Below are positions 34,119 to 42,542 of a DNA stretch of 64,000 bases, piece after piece. A model generated the notes under the pieces. It was not told where the DNA came from and did no database searches. It saw nothing but the letters and a program-made list of their open reading frames with translations. Position numbers and translations under genes: made by a program. This stretch comes from JBFHIZ01 sp041596215 (lineage in GTDB: Bacteria > Bacillota > Clostridia > Lachnospirales > Lachnospiraceae). The stretch covers positions 16,782-80,781 of the forward strand of contig JBFHIZ010000005.1 of NCBI GenBank assembly GCA_041596215.1. The letters run 5' to 3'. The first letter of the stretch is position 1. Every line of letters begins with the position of its first letter.

Positions 34119-35239
34119 TTGCGATTTGCCGAATAAAAGTGTATGATAATCAGATCTTTGCTTTTTTTAAGTAGATAACTCATAAAAAACGAAGTGAGAA
34201 AGACAAGAATGGAAAAAATCGGAATGGTAAGAATAAGAGGACCCATAAAAATCGATATTCCAAGGCTTGTAAAAATATCAATAACAAAAGCATGCAGAAT
34301 ATAGATGCCAAGGGTACATTTACTAAATATAATGAGAACTTTTTCTGAACACACAGAAAGAGTTCTTGTTTTTTTTGCTTGAAAGAAAAGAAAAACATTA
34401 ATGGAAGTAATATAAGTAAAGATACTGAATCCATCAAAAATGGTAGCACTTATCGGTTGGTTTAGATATACTTGGAGAATGGGAATACCGATTAAAAAAA
34501 GGATAGCAGGAAAGAAAAGCATTCGGACGACCCGATAGATTTTTGGAGATAAACCGTAAGTGTTTAGATAGTACCCTAAAAAGAAATAGGCAAGATAGGT
34601 ATTCAAAGAGGAAAACGACAGATAGTTATTGATTTGCTCATTGATAAAGGTCGATAAATGTAGCGATTGAATGGTATAAAAAACAAGGCGAATACACATA
34701 AATAAAAAAAGGTAGTACGTAATTGCTTTTTTGCTTTTTTCCCCCGAAGCAGTAATAAGACGTAATAGGGGTAAAATAAGATAGATTCCACTTAACATAT
34801 GTAAGAACCATAGATACGGATTACCTTGAAAAAGAATAGGAAGAATTGTGCTTAGAGAATCAAGTGGCATGGATTTTGCGTAGTGGATTTTAATTAACAT
34901 CCAAATACCATATCCAAGCATGGATACTACATAAAGAATATAGATCTTAAGAAAATTATGAACGAGTAATTTTTTTAAGGAAAGTTCTTTTTTTTCATTT
35001 AAAAAAAGCATACCACTAATCATAAAGAAAATAGGAACGGCACAGTGTGAAAGTGAAGAAAAAATATTTGAAGCAATCCAGTCAAATGAAAAAGAGTGAT
35101 TATACCATGCAATACCAGATACATGAATAAGTACAACAAGAAAAGAGGAAAAAATACGTAAATAATCAACCCAGTATTGGCGTTCCTCAAAAGAAATATG
35201 CTCTTTATTTATCATATTAGAAATAAGGTGTTTGGTCAT
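34112..35239 (-). CDS. Acyltransferase-3 family membrane protein
   Basis: A 375-residue protein with about ten helices, the normal size for this family, which acylates sugars of surface polysaccharides. The N-terminal WVDYLRIFSSFLVVLIHVSG holds the Arg-Ile and His of the active centre, followed by VPIFFMISGMLFL. Together with the upstream glycosyltransferase-like gene on the same strand (25 bases away) it forms a two-gene unit likely to decorate a glycan. The start at 35239 has only a weak ribosome site; ATG at 35215 is an alternative. Confidence 0.85.
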   Translation of the reverse strand: MTKHLISNMINKEHISFEERQYWVDYLRIFSSFLVVLIHVSGIAWYNHSFSFDWIASNIFSSLSHCAVPIFFMISGMLFLNEKKELSLKKLLVHNFLKIYILYVVSMLGYGIWMLIKIHYAKSMPLDSLSTILPILFQGNPYLWFLHMLSGIYLILPLLRLITASGEKSKKAITYYLFLFMCIRLVFYTIQSLHLSTFINEQINNYLSFSSLNTYLAYFFLGYYLNTYGLSPKIYRVVRMLFFPAILFLIGIPILQVYLNQPISATIFDGFSIFTYITSINVFLFFQAKKTRTLSVCSEKVLIIFSKCTLGIYILHAFVIDIFTSLGISIFMGPLILTIPIFSILVFLTSFFMSYLLKKSKDLIIIHFYSANRNQ

Positions 35240-35264
35240 TTTGTTCTCATCGCTTTCTTCAAGT

Positions 35265-36050
35265 CTATGTTTCGCTTTTTCCTTTTTTTATTCCGTTACA
35301 AAGAAGTTTGTATGCTTGTTTTGAAGTGATAGAATCACATAATGTTTTTTTGTGTTTGTAAATAAATCGGAAACCAAAAATTTTTGCCATGCTTCCGTAT
35401 AAAAAATGATATAGGACTCCACGGTCATGAAAAAATTTTTCATTATATCCGTGAAACCAAGTGGAGGGAGAAGCGTCTTCCTTTCCTAAACAGATTGGAG
35501 AAGCAAAAATATGTAATCCAGCACGTAAACAATTTCTTAAAAATAAGGAATCTTCTCCATTGCTATATTTTGCACCCCCACCAAAAAGCAAAGAAAAAGT
35601 AAGGTTATTTGCATGCATTTTTTTTGTTTTGATTGCAAAACTAAAGGTTGGATAACGTCCACAGTTATACCAGGAAATTTTATGAAATTTCTTAGTATGG
35701 TAGGTTTGCCTAGAAGGTATGACATCAAAATTGAAAAGAATCATGTCAGCGTTTGGATGAGATTGAAATTCGTTTATAATTTTTTCCTGATATCCATCAT
35801 AATATTCGATATCGGAATCGCTAAACAAACTGATTGTGTGCGAGGCCCTCAATAGTGCATTGTTTCTGCTAAGACCGACTCCTTTTTCATTCATAGAATA
35901 AAAATGTATCGTCTGTCCTTGAAAGGTGTATTTTTGGTAATCAAAAATATCACATTGATTAATGATGATCGCATCAGAAGAAAGATTCATTTTTTTGAAA
36001 AGTTGTTCTGGTTTTGCATGCATCGCAGCAACTAATAATTCAATGTCCAT
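35265..36050 (-). CDS. GT2-like glycosyltransferase
   Basis: A 261-residue protein beginning MDIELLVAAMHAKPEQLF behind AAGGAGCC. It shows GLSRNNALLRASHTISLFSD followed by SDIEYYDGY, a GT-A Asp-x-Asp-type centre, and NGEDSLFLRNCLRAGL near the acceptor site. It matches a class of small clostridial GT2 proteins that start with the MxxKPEQLxKKM pattern. Paired with the acyltransferase downstream. Confidence 0.75.
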   Translation of the reverse strand: MDIELLVAAMHAKPEQLFKKMNLSSDAIIINQCDIFDYQKYTFQGQTIHFYSMNEKGVGLSRNNALLRASHTISLFSDSDIEYYDGYQEKIINEFQSHPNADMILFNFDVIPSRQTYHTKKFHKISWYNCGRYPTFSFAIKTKKMHANNLTFSLLFGGGAKYSNGEDSLFLRNCLRAGLHIFASPICLGKEDASPSTWFHGYNEKFFHDRGVLYHFLYGSMAKIFGFRFIYKHKKTLCDSITSKQAYKLLCNGIKKGKSET

Positions 36051-36129
36051 AAGGCTCCTTATTTTTAATCTTTAATAGTAACACTATACAAAAAAAAACA
36101 AGAAAAGTCAAAAAATCTGCGCACATTTT

Positions 36130-36158
36130 TTGCAATTTTTGGTCACACACCGTATAAT
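36130..36158 (+). promoter_or_regulatory. Predicted promoter of the AraC regulator operon
   Basis: TTGCAA (36130-36135), 17 bases, TATAAT (36153-36158). It lies in the 158-base gap between divergent genes; a reverse promoter for the 36050 gene must also be here but is not clear. Confidence 0.65.
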
Positions 36159-36208
36159 AAAAGAAACAACAGATTGCCGATTCATTTTGCTTATAAAGGA
36201 GAAAATAA

Positions 36209-37081
36209 GTGCTTTGTAATTATATAAATTTAGAAGAAAAAGTAAAACATGGCTCTGCTTTTTTCCCATTTGTTATTTATCCATCCTGCTATTCTTCTTG
36301 TGGGGCTGGGTTTCCTGTTCATTGGCATAAGGAAATGGAAATTGGGTTGGTACGAAGTGGTGAAGAAGTTTTTCAAATCAATCAGAAAGAATATATCACA
36401 AGAAAAGGGGACATTGTACTTATTCCTCCAGAAACCTTACATGGACTCGAACCACGCACCAAAAATAAAGTGCAAAGAGATACCTTGGTTTTTGATTTGA
36501 ACCTTTTAATTTCGAATACCTCGGATGCTTCTTCGCTTAAATATATTATGCCATTGTTACAAGGAAAATGCTCTTGTGATTATGTATTTCAAGATGAGAA
36601 TGCGGAAGCATTACTTATGGAAATTCGACAAATATTTTCTCAAAAAAAAGAAGGGTATGAGCTATTAATAAAAGGAAAGCTGCTTTTTTTGTTTTATCGT
36701 TTGTTTGAACTAGGGGTTATTCGAACGGATGAACGATTGGAAAAAGTACCAATCGTATATGAATCCATGTTAGATGCCATGAAATATATTGCATCTCATT
36801 ACCAAGGGAAAATCACACTTGATGAGATAGCGAAACAAACGGGAAAAAGTAAGTATTATATTACTAGAAATTTCCATAAGTTTACAGGAATGCCTTGTAT
36901 CGAATATATTAATCATTATCGATTGACAATGGCTGCGAATATATTGATGGAAACCAATCGACTGGTTATTGATATTGCTATGGATGTAGGTTTTGAAAAT
37001 ATTTCATACTTTAATAAATTATTTCGAAAAAAATTTGGAGTAACACCAAAAGAATATAGAAAAGAAATGCTACGCATTTGA
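36209..37081 (+). CDS. AraC-family transcriptional regulator with cupin sensor domain
   Basis: A 290-residue regulator starting at GTG 36209 after AAAGGAG. The N-terminal half is a cupin (FPVHWHKEMEIGLVRSGE, GDIVLIPPETLHGLEP) that usually binds a sugar or similar ligand. The C-terminal half has two helix-turn-helix units: KITLDEIAKQTGKSKYYITR and VIDIAMDVGFENISYFNKLF, ending KFGVTPKEYRKEM. It is followed 15 bases later by the lysoplasmalogenase-like gene, so it may control that pair. Confidence 0.9.
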   Translation: MLCNYINLEEKVKHGSAFFPFVIYPSCYSSCGAGFPVHWHKEMEIGLVRSGEEVFQINQKEYITRKGDIVLIPPETLHGLEPRTKNKVQRDTLVFDLNLLISNTSDASSLKYIMPLLQGKCSCDYVFQDENAEALLMEIRQIFSQKKEGYELLIKGKLLFLFYRLFELGVIRTDERLEKVPIVYESMLDAMKYIASHYQGKITLDEIAKQTGKSKYYITRNFHKFTGMPCIEYINHYRLTMAANILMETNRLVIDIAMDVGFENISYFNKLFRKKFGVTPKEYRKEMLRI

Positions 37082-37096
37082 TGAGGTGAAAAAAAG

Positions 37097-37762
37097 ATGA
37101 TAACAGGTAGTTTACTCTATATATTAAGTCTTCTTTTTCTATTGAGAACTTCGTATATGGAATCGCAAAAAAAACATTATATTTTTGCAAAAACCATGAC
37201 AAGTATTGGATTTTTAGCTCTTGCAGGAATCAGTCTGTATTTTTCAAAAGCCTATCCTTATTTTTATGCTTTATTACCAGGATTGCTTTTTTGCTTATGT
37301 GGTGATGTTTTCTTGGCAATTCGTTTACGTACAAAACAGTTTAAGTGGCTTGTATTTGGAATTACGATGTTTGTATTAGCACATGTTACTTTTATTTTTG
37401 GTTTGCAAAAATATACAAATTGGAATTGGTGGGATTTTTCCCTCCCGTTAATTTCGGTGGTGATGGTATTTATTCTATTTCGTTTACCGAAAATCGAACC
37501 GGGAAAAGGGGAATGGCCATCTTTGATATATTCTTATTTTGTCAGTTTGTTTTTTTTAAAGGCAATAGAAATTATGTATGCATGGAATTTCTCAAGACAA
37601 GGCATATTTTTAGCAATCGGAGCAATGTTCTTTTTTATATCAGATGTATTACTTATCTTTTTATATTTTTCAAAAAAACCTCAAAATTGGTTACATGGGG
37701 CAAATTTAATCACCTATTATTTAGGAGTTGCATTTCTAGCAAGTAGTATATACTTTGGCTAA
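37097..37762 (+). CDS. YhhN family membrane protein, lysoplasmalogenase-like
   Basis: A 221-residue, eight-helix protein. YhhN/TMEM86 signatures are visible: LPGLLFCLCGDVFLAI with the Gly-Asp pair, and GAMFFFISDVLLIF with the second Ser-Asp pair. Mammalian TMEM86B and a bacterial YhhN cleave the vinyl ether of lysoplasmalogens, releasing a fatty aldehyde. Plasmalogens are common in anaerobic clostridia. The next gene, which overlaps or directly abuts, encodes an aldehyde dehydrogenase, which supports this activity. Confidence 0.75.
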   Translation: MITGSLLYILSLLFLLRTSYMESQKKHYIFAKTMTSIGFLALAGISLYFSKAYPYFYALLPGLLFCLCGDVFLAIRLRTKQFKWLVFGITMFVLAHVTFIFGLQKYTNWNWWDFSLPLISVVMVFILFRLPKIEPGKGEWPSLIYSYFVSLFFLKAIEIMYAWNFSRQGIFLAIGAMFFFISDVLLIFLYFSKKPQNWLHGANLITYYLGVAFLASSIYFG

Positions 37763-37787
37763 GAAATCGCAGAAAGTGAGGACACAA

Positions 37788-39155
37788 ATGGAAATGGTAG
37801 AGATTGTAAAAAAACAAAGAGCATTTTATCGGACAGGGAAGACAAAATCTTGTGCATTTCGAATAGAAATGCTTACAATACTAGAGGAAGCATTAGTTTT
37901 ATTTGAAGAGAAATTAAAGGCGGCGTTTGTTCTTGATTTGGGAAAGTGTAAAGAAGAAGCTGAGTTAACCGAATTTACCATGGCATTTCATGAAATTCAA
38001 TATGCAAAAAAACATTTAAAAAAATGGAGCCGTACGAAAAGAGTGCATACACCAATCACGTGCGCTATTGGAAAAAGTAAAATTCATAGAGAACCGTATG
38101 GAGTTAGTTTGATTCTATCTCCATGGAATTATCCATTGTTGTTGGCGTTAGATCCATTGATTGGATCTATTACAGGGGGGAATTGTTCCGTATTAAAATG
38201 TTCCAAATCAAGTGCACAGGTATCGGCAGTAATCAAAGAAATGATAGATTATGCATTTCCTGATAAATATATATATTGTGCAGAGCCAGATCGTGCATAC
38301 GAAGAAGTTCTAGCTCCGGTATATGATTATATTTTCTTTACGGGAAGTAAAGACGTTGGGAAAATAATTATGGAGAAAGCGTCGAAAAACTTAACGCCAG
38401 TTTCTTTGGAACTGGGGGGAAAAAGTCCGTGTATTGTCGAAAAAAGTGCAGATATTCCATATGCAGCAAGACGTATTATTTGGGGGAAATTACTAAATGC
38501 AGGTCAAACTTGTATTGCGCCGGATTATATTTTTGTGGATGCAAGTTGTAAAGCAAAATTGATTCATGAATTGACAAAACAAATGCATCGGATGTATCCT
38601 AATCCTCTTTCGGATGAGAAATATCCAAAAATAATTAATAAAAGACATTTTGAGCGTTTGGTTGGATTAATTGCAGCAGAGAAAACAGTAATTGGTGGAG
38701 AATATGTTGCAGAAAAAATGCAAATTTGTCCCACAATACTTCCGGATGCAACGTTAGATAGTCCAGCAATGCAAAATGAAATATTTGGCCCAATTCTTCC
38801 AATTCTTTCTTATAAAAAACGGGAAGAAATCTTTGCTTATTTAGAAGGAAGGGACAAACCACTTGCTTTTTATTTATTCTCTGAAGATAAATCGAATATG
38901 AAAGAGTATATGGAAAGAATCTCTTTTGGCGGAGGCTGTGTAAATGATGTAATTATGCATATGGTAAATGAGAATTTACCGTTTGGTGGAGTCGGTGCAA
39001 GTGGCATGGGAGCCTATCATGGAAAATATAATTTTGATACGTTTACGCGAGAAAAAAGTGTTTTATATAAAAGTAAAAAATTGGAAATAAAGGCAATATA
39101 TCGACCATTTACAGAAAAAAATATGAAATTTTTAAACGTAATTTTAAAGAAATAG
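37788..39155 (+). CDS. Aldehyde dehydrogenase, fatty-aldehyde (class 3) type
   Basis: ATG 37788 follows GTGAGG; an in-frame TTG at 37755 is less likely. The 455-residue enzyme oxidises aldehydes to acids with NAD(P). Visible are SPWNYPLLLALDPLIG, the FTGSKDVGK cofactor loop, LELGGKSPCIV with the general-base Glu, and NAGQTCIAPDY with the catalytic Cys. The absence of an N-terminal extension and the ending GGVGASGMGAYHGKYNFDTF are those of class 3/fatty aldehyde dehydrogenases. It likely removes aldehydes made by the preceding gene product. Confidence 0.9.
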   Translation: MEMVEIVKKQRAFYRTGKTKSCAFRIEMLTILEEALVLFEEKLKAAFVLDLGKCKEEAELTEFTMAFHEIQYAKKHLKKWSRTKRVHTPITCAIGKSKIHREPYGVSLILSPWNYPLLLALDPLIGSITGGNCSVLKCSKSSAQVSAVIKEMIDYAFPDKYIYCAEPDRAYEEVLAPVYDYIFFTGSKDVGKIIMEKASKNLTPVSLELGGKSPCIVEKSADIPYAARRIIWGKLLNAGQTCIAPDYIFVDASCKAKLIHELTKQMHRMYPNPLSDEKYPKIINKRHFERLVGLIAAEKTVIGGEYVAEKMQICPTILPDATLDSPAMQNEIFGPILPILSYKKREEIFAYLEGRDKPLAFYLFSEDKSNMKEYMERISFGGGCVNDVIMHMVNENLPFGGVGASGMGAYHGKYNFDTFTREKSVLYKSKKLEIKAIYRPFTEKNMKFLNVILKK

Positions 39156-39176
39156 AAGCACGATTTCATGAAATTA

Positions 39177-39185
39177 TGTTATAAT
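39177..39185 (+). promoter_or_regulatory. Extended -10 promoter of the NYN gene
   Basis: TG at 39177-39178, one base, TATAAT at 39180-39185. No convincing -35 is visible. Confidence 0.45.
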
Positions 39186-39223
39186 AAAGTGGTTAGAAAA
39201 CAAATTTAAGTAAGGGGAAAACA

Positions 39224-40204
39224 ATGGGAAACGAAGACAAGAAAATAGCGCTGTTTATTGATGCGGATAATATTAGTGCAAAAAAATATGTAGACAATAT
39301 TTTTACAGAGCTTACAAAGTATGGAAAAGTAACGATACGACATATGTATGGAGATTGGTCCGTGGATCGGTTGAAAAAATGGCTTGGATATTCCGCAAAG
39401 TATTCCTTGGTACCTGTTATGCAAATCAATGACACGCCGGGGAAAAATGCATCGGATATAGGACTTATCATTGAAGCTATGGATTTTTTATATACAGAAG
39501 ATGTTGATATATTTTGTATTGTTTCAAGTGATGGGGATTTTAATCGACTTGCGAAAAGAATACGAGAATCTGGAAAAACCGTAATTGGAATGGGTGAGAA
39601 AAAAACGCCAGAAGCGTTTCGGAATTCTTGTGAAAAATTTATTTTTCTTGATATTGAAAATGGAGAAAATGCTGATGAAGCAGATGACGAGGGAAATAAA
39701 CCATGTAAAGAAGTTAGAGTTGCAGTAGAAGTAGAAAAAGATACCGTGGATGAAAAAGGAAGTACGAAGAAGGTAGATATTGTAAAGGCAATTAATAAAA
39801 TTCTTTCTGAAGAAGATACCGCTTCTGAAAATACACGCATTGGATTAGGGGAACTGGGAAGCCGTTTAAATAAAATATTCCCTGATTTTGATCCTCGAAA
39901 TTATGGATATAGTAAATTGTCAACGTTTGTACGCGAATTTAGAGAATTCAAAGTGACCAATGATAATAAGTGGGTTTCACTTTATGTTACCGATGTGGAT
40001 GAATTAAATGATGTAGTAAAAAAAATATTAAAAGACACGAAAGACCAGGAAATGAATTTAGGTGAGTTAAAGAAAAATGTATTATTATCAATAAAAGATT
40101 TAGATGCTTGTGTGGCACAGACAGGAGTAACTAAATTTTCTACCTTTTTAAAAAAATCCACATATCTAACAGTGGAAGACAATATGGCAAAATTGGTGGA
40201 ATAA
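39224..40204 (+). CDS. NYN-domain protein with OST-HTH/LOTUS-like domain
   Basis: A 326-residue protein. Residues 5-145 are a NYN (PIN-like) nuclease domain: ALFIDADNIS, MYGDWS, DIGLIIEAMDFLY and IVSSDGDFNRLAKRIRESG keep the acidic residues of the metal site. A charged linker (about 146-185) leads to an OST-HTH/LOTUS-like domain (about 186-255, with FPDFDPRNYGYSKLSTFVREF) and a second similar C-terminal domain (about 262-326). Such proteins are thought to be RNA-binding nucleases; a specific target is not known. Single-gene unit. Confidence 0.85.
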   Translation: MGNEDKKIALFIDADNISAKKYVDNIFTELTKYGKVTIRHMYGDWSVDRLKKWLGYSAKYSLVPVMQINDTPGKNASDIGLIIEAMDFLYTEDVDIFCIVSSDGDFNRLAKRIRESGKTVIGMGEKKTPEAFRNSCEKFIFLDIENGENADEADDEGNKPCKEVRVAVEVEKDTVDEKGSTKKVDIVKAINKILSEEDTASENTRIGLGELGSRLNKIFPDFDPRNYGYSKLSTFVREFREFKVTNDNKWVSLYVTDVDELNDVVKKILKDTKDQEMNLGELKKNVLLSIKDLDACVAQTGVTKFSTFLKKSTYLTVEDNMAKLVE

Positions 40205-40312
40205 AGACGGGAAAACTTTTTACAAAAATTTTACGCTAAGTTTTGGATAAAACTGATATGATAAAAGAAAATGAATATATGAAAAAGTAGTGATATGACT
40301 AGGAGGGTCTTT

Positions 40313-41587
40313 ATGAAACTGAATAATAAGCGTACCTTTTTTATTGGATTGGCATTCTTATCCATCTGTTCTTTCTGGCAAATGTATGATAATGTCGTTC
40401 CACTTATTTTAAAGAAAACATTTGAAATGAATGAAACCGTAACAGGAATGATAATGGCAGCAGATAATGTACTGGCGTTATTTTTATTGCCTTTAATCGG
40501 AGGATTATCCGATAAAGTTGATACGAAACTAGGTAAAAGAACGCCCTTTATTGTTGGGGGAACAATCGTAGCGGTAACTAGTATGATGATTTTACCTTTT
40601 GCAGACCAAAATAAGTTGTTATTATTATTTGTAATAGGGCTTGGTGTTACTCTTTTTGCAATGGCAATGTATCGTTCTCCAGCAGTAGCTTTAATGCCAG
40701 ATTTGACACCGAAACCACTACGTAGCAAAGCAAACGCAATTATTAATTTAATGGGTGCGGTTGGTGGAATTTATACTTTGATTATGATTCAACTATTGGT
40801 AAAAGATGAAACGAATCCCAATTATTATCCTTTGTTTTTTGCAATCGCAGCAGTTATGATAATCGCAGTAATTGTACTTTTGTTTACGACAAATGAAAAG
40901 AAAACCGCGGCAAAAGTGCAAGCCGAATATCCAGAAGAAATGAAAAAAGAGCAAGCTATGGATCAAAATGAAATGCCAAAAGAAGTAAAAAAGAGTCTGA
41001 TTTTCTTGTTGCTTTCTATTTTCTTATGGTTTATGGCATACAATGCAGTAACTTCCGCATTTTCTCGTTATGCAACGGAAGTATGGGGTGCAAAAGGAGG
41101 AGAATATGCGGGATATTTGATGATAGCTACCGTTGCAGCAATTCTATCTTATTTGCCGATTGGTATTGTTTCTTCAAAAATAGGGAGAAAGAAAACTATT
41201 TTAGCAGGTATTACATTAATGTTCATTAGTTTCTTTGGGGCATCCTTTTTCGCATCGTATCATTGGAGTATTTTAATCGGATTCGCACTTATTGGAATTG
41301 GTTGGGCAACGGTATCTGTAAACTCTTTCCCAATGGTGGTGGAAATGAGTAAAGGAAGTAATATTGGTAAATATACCGGATTTTATTATACATTTTCTAT
41401 GGGAGCTCAAATATTAACACCAATTCTATCGGGTGTTTTATTGCAATATGTTTCTTATCGAACCTTATTTCCATATGCAACAATTTTCACAACACTTGCA
41501 TTTGGAACCATGTTACAAGTGAAACACGGAGATTCGAAACCAGAACCGAAAAAAAATAAATTAGAAAATTTTGATATAGAAGATTAA
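40313..41587 (+). CDS. MFS transporter, sugar-cation symporter-like
   Basis: ATG 40313 is preferred over ATG 40295 because AGGAGGG lies between them. The 424-residue protein has twelve helices split by a charged central loop (about residues 190-225). GGLSDKVDTKLGKRTPFIVGG is the loop 2-3 motif of the GPH/SLC45-like branch, and SSKIGRKKTILAG is the equivalent in the second half. The substrate is not readable, though sugars are usual for this branch. It is followed 12 bases later by a phosphodiesterase gene. Confidence 0.8.
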   Translation: MKLNNKRTFFIGLAFLSICSFWQMYDNVVPLILKKTFEMNETVTGMIMAADNVLALFLLPLIGGLSDKVDTKLGKRTPFIVGGTIVAVTSMMILPFADQNKLLLLFVIGLGVTLFAMAMYRSPAVALMPDLTPKPLRSKANAIINLMGAVGGIYTLIMIQLLVKDETNPNYYPLFFAIAAVMIIAVIVLLFTTNEKKTAAKVQAEYPEEMKKEQAMDQNEMPKEVKKSLIFLLLSIFLWFMAYNAVTSAFSRYATEVWGAKGGEYAGYLMIATVAAILSYLPIGIVSSKIGRKKTILAGITLMFISFFGASFFASYHWSILIGFALIGIGWATVSVNSFPMVVEMSKGSNIGKYTGFYYTFSMGAQILTPILSGVLLQYVSYRTLFPYATIFTTLAFGTMLQVKHGDSKPEPKKNKLENFDIED

Positions 41588-41599
41588 TTGGAGGCAGTT

Positions 41600-42424
41600 A
41601 TGAACTGGTATTGGATCGTTGGAATCATAATATTGATCGTATTTGTAGTTTGTTTCTATGCAATTATGCCTAGCATGCGAAAAAGACCAGAAGAAGCAAA
41701 ACTTTTTTGGAAATATTATGCACACAGAGGATTGCATGATAATAAGTCAGAAGCACCAGAAAATTCAATGCTTGCTTTTCAAAAAGCAAAAAAGGCGGGA
41801 TATGGAATTGAATTAGATGTACAATTAACCAAAGATGAACAGGTTGTTGTATTTCATGATGAGTCTCTTCTTCGAGTGTGCCATCAAAAAGGAAATGTAA
41901 GAGATTATACGTATGAGGAATTGCAAAACTTTTCGTTATTGGATTCCGAAGAACGAATTCCACTTTTTACGGACGTGTTAAAAGAAATCAATGGAGAAAT
42001 TCCACTTATTGTGGAGATTAAAATACATGAAAATGTGGATAAGGTTTGTAGTAAGGTAAGCCCAATATTGGATGCTTATCAAGGTGCCTATGTTATAGAA
42101 TCCTTCCATCCGTTTGCTGTATTTTGGTATAAAAAAAATAGACCGAATGTTTTACGAGGACAGTTATCTTCAAATTTAAGGAAAGATAATGATGGAAAAT
42201 ATCAAATCTCTTATTTTTTTGTACAGCATTTGCTTTTTAATTTTCTTGCAAAACCAGATTTTATTGCATATTGTCATACATATCGAAAGGCGAGTGCATT
42301 TATTCTTTCAACCAAATTATGTAAGGCAGTTCCTGTAGCATGGACGATAAAGAGCCAAAAGGAATTAGATTCTTGTAAAAATGCGTTTCATAGTTTTATT
42401 TTTGAAGGATTTATTCCAAAATAA
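41600..42424 (+). CDS. Glycerophosphodiester phosphodiesterase, membrane-anchored
   Basis: Starts at ATG 41600 behind TTGGAGG (an in-frame TTG at 41588 is part of that site). The 274-residue protein has one N-terminal helix and a GDPD domain: AHRGLHDNKSEAPENS with the catalytic His-Arg, GIELDVQLTKDEQVVVFHD with the metal-binding Glu and Asp and the second His, and IVEIKIHE. It cuts glycerophosphodiesters to glycerol-3-phosphate and an alcohol, either from lipid or teichoic acid turnover. The C-terminal half is shorter than usual for the family. Confidence 0.9.
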   Translation: MNWYWIVGIIILIVFVVCFYAIMPSMRKRPEEAKLFWKYYAHRGLHDNKSEAPENSMLAFQKAKKAGYGIELDVQLTKDEQVVVFHDESLLRVCHQKGNVRDYTYEELQNFSLLDSEERIPLFTDVLKEINGEIPLIVEIKIHENVDKVCSKVSPILDAYQGAYVIESFHPFAVFWYKKNRPNVLRGQLSSNLRKDNDGKYQISYFFVQHLLFNFLAKPDFIAYCHTYRKASAFILSTKLCKAVPVAWTIKSQKELDSCKNAFHSFIFEGFIPK

Positions 42425-42444
42425 GGAATTCGTGAAAATAACCA

Positions 42445-42473
42445 ATGACGGTTTTTTTAATGCATGATACAAT
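42445..42473 (+). promoter_or_regulatory. Predicted promoter of the Cys/His-rich protein gene
   Basis: ATGACG (42445-42450), 17 bases, TACAAT (42468-42473), with the extended -10 TG at 42465-42466. Confidence 0.45.
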
Positions 42474-42542
42474 AGGAAAACCAAAATGAAACATAGGCTT
42501 ACGATTCTTTTCTTCTGATTATAAGATGGAAGGAGAAATCAA

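Noticed and set aside
39193..39840. A 215-codon open frame on the - strand across the NYN gene
   Set aside because: It is antisense to a well-supported protein, has Ser/Phe-rich low-complexity sequence and no plausible start site.
40205..40312. A terminator between the NYN and MFS genes
   Set aside because: An AAAACTT/AAGTTTT repeat exists, but the stem is A/T only, the loop is long and no proper T-run follows.
40231..40728. A 165-codon open frame on the - strand across the MFS gene start
   Set aside because: Antisense to clear transporter helices; composition is that of a shadow frame.
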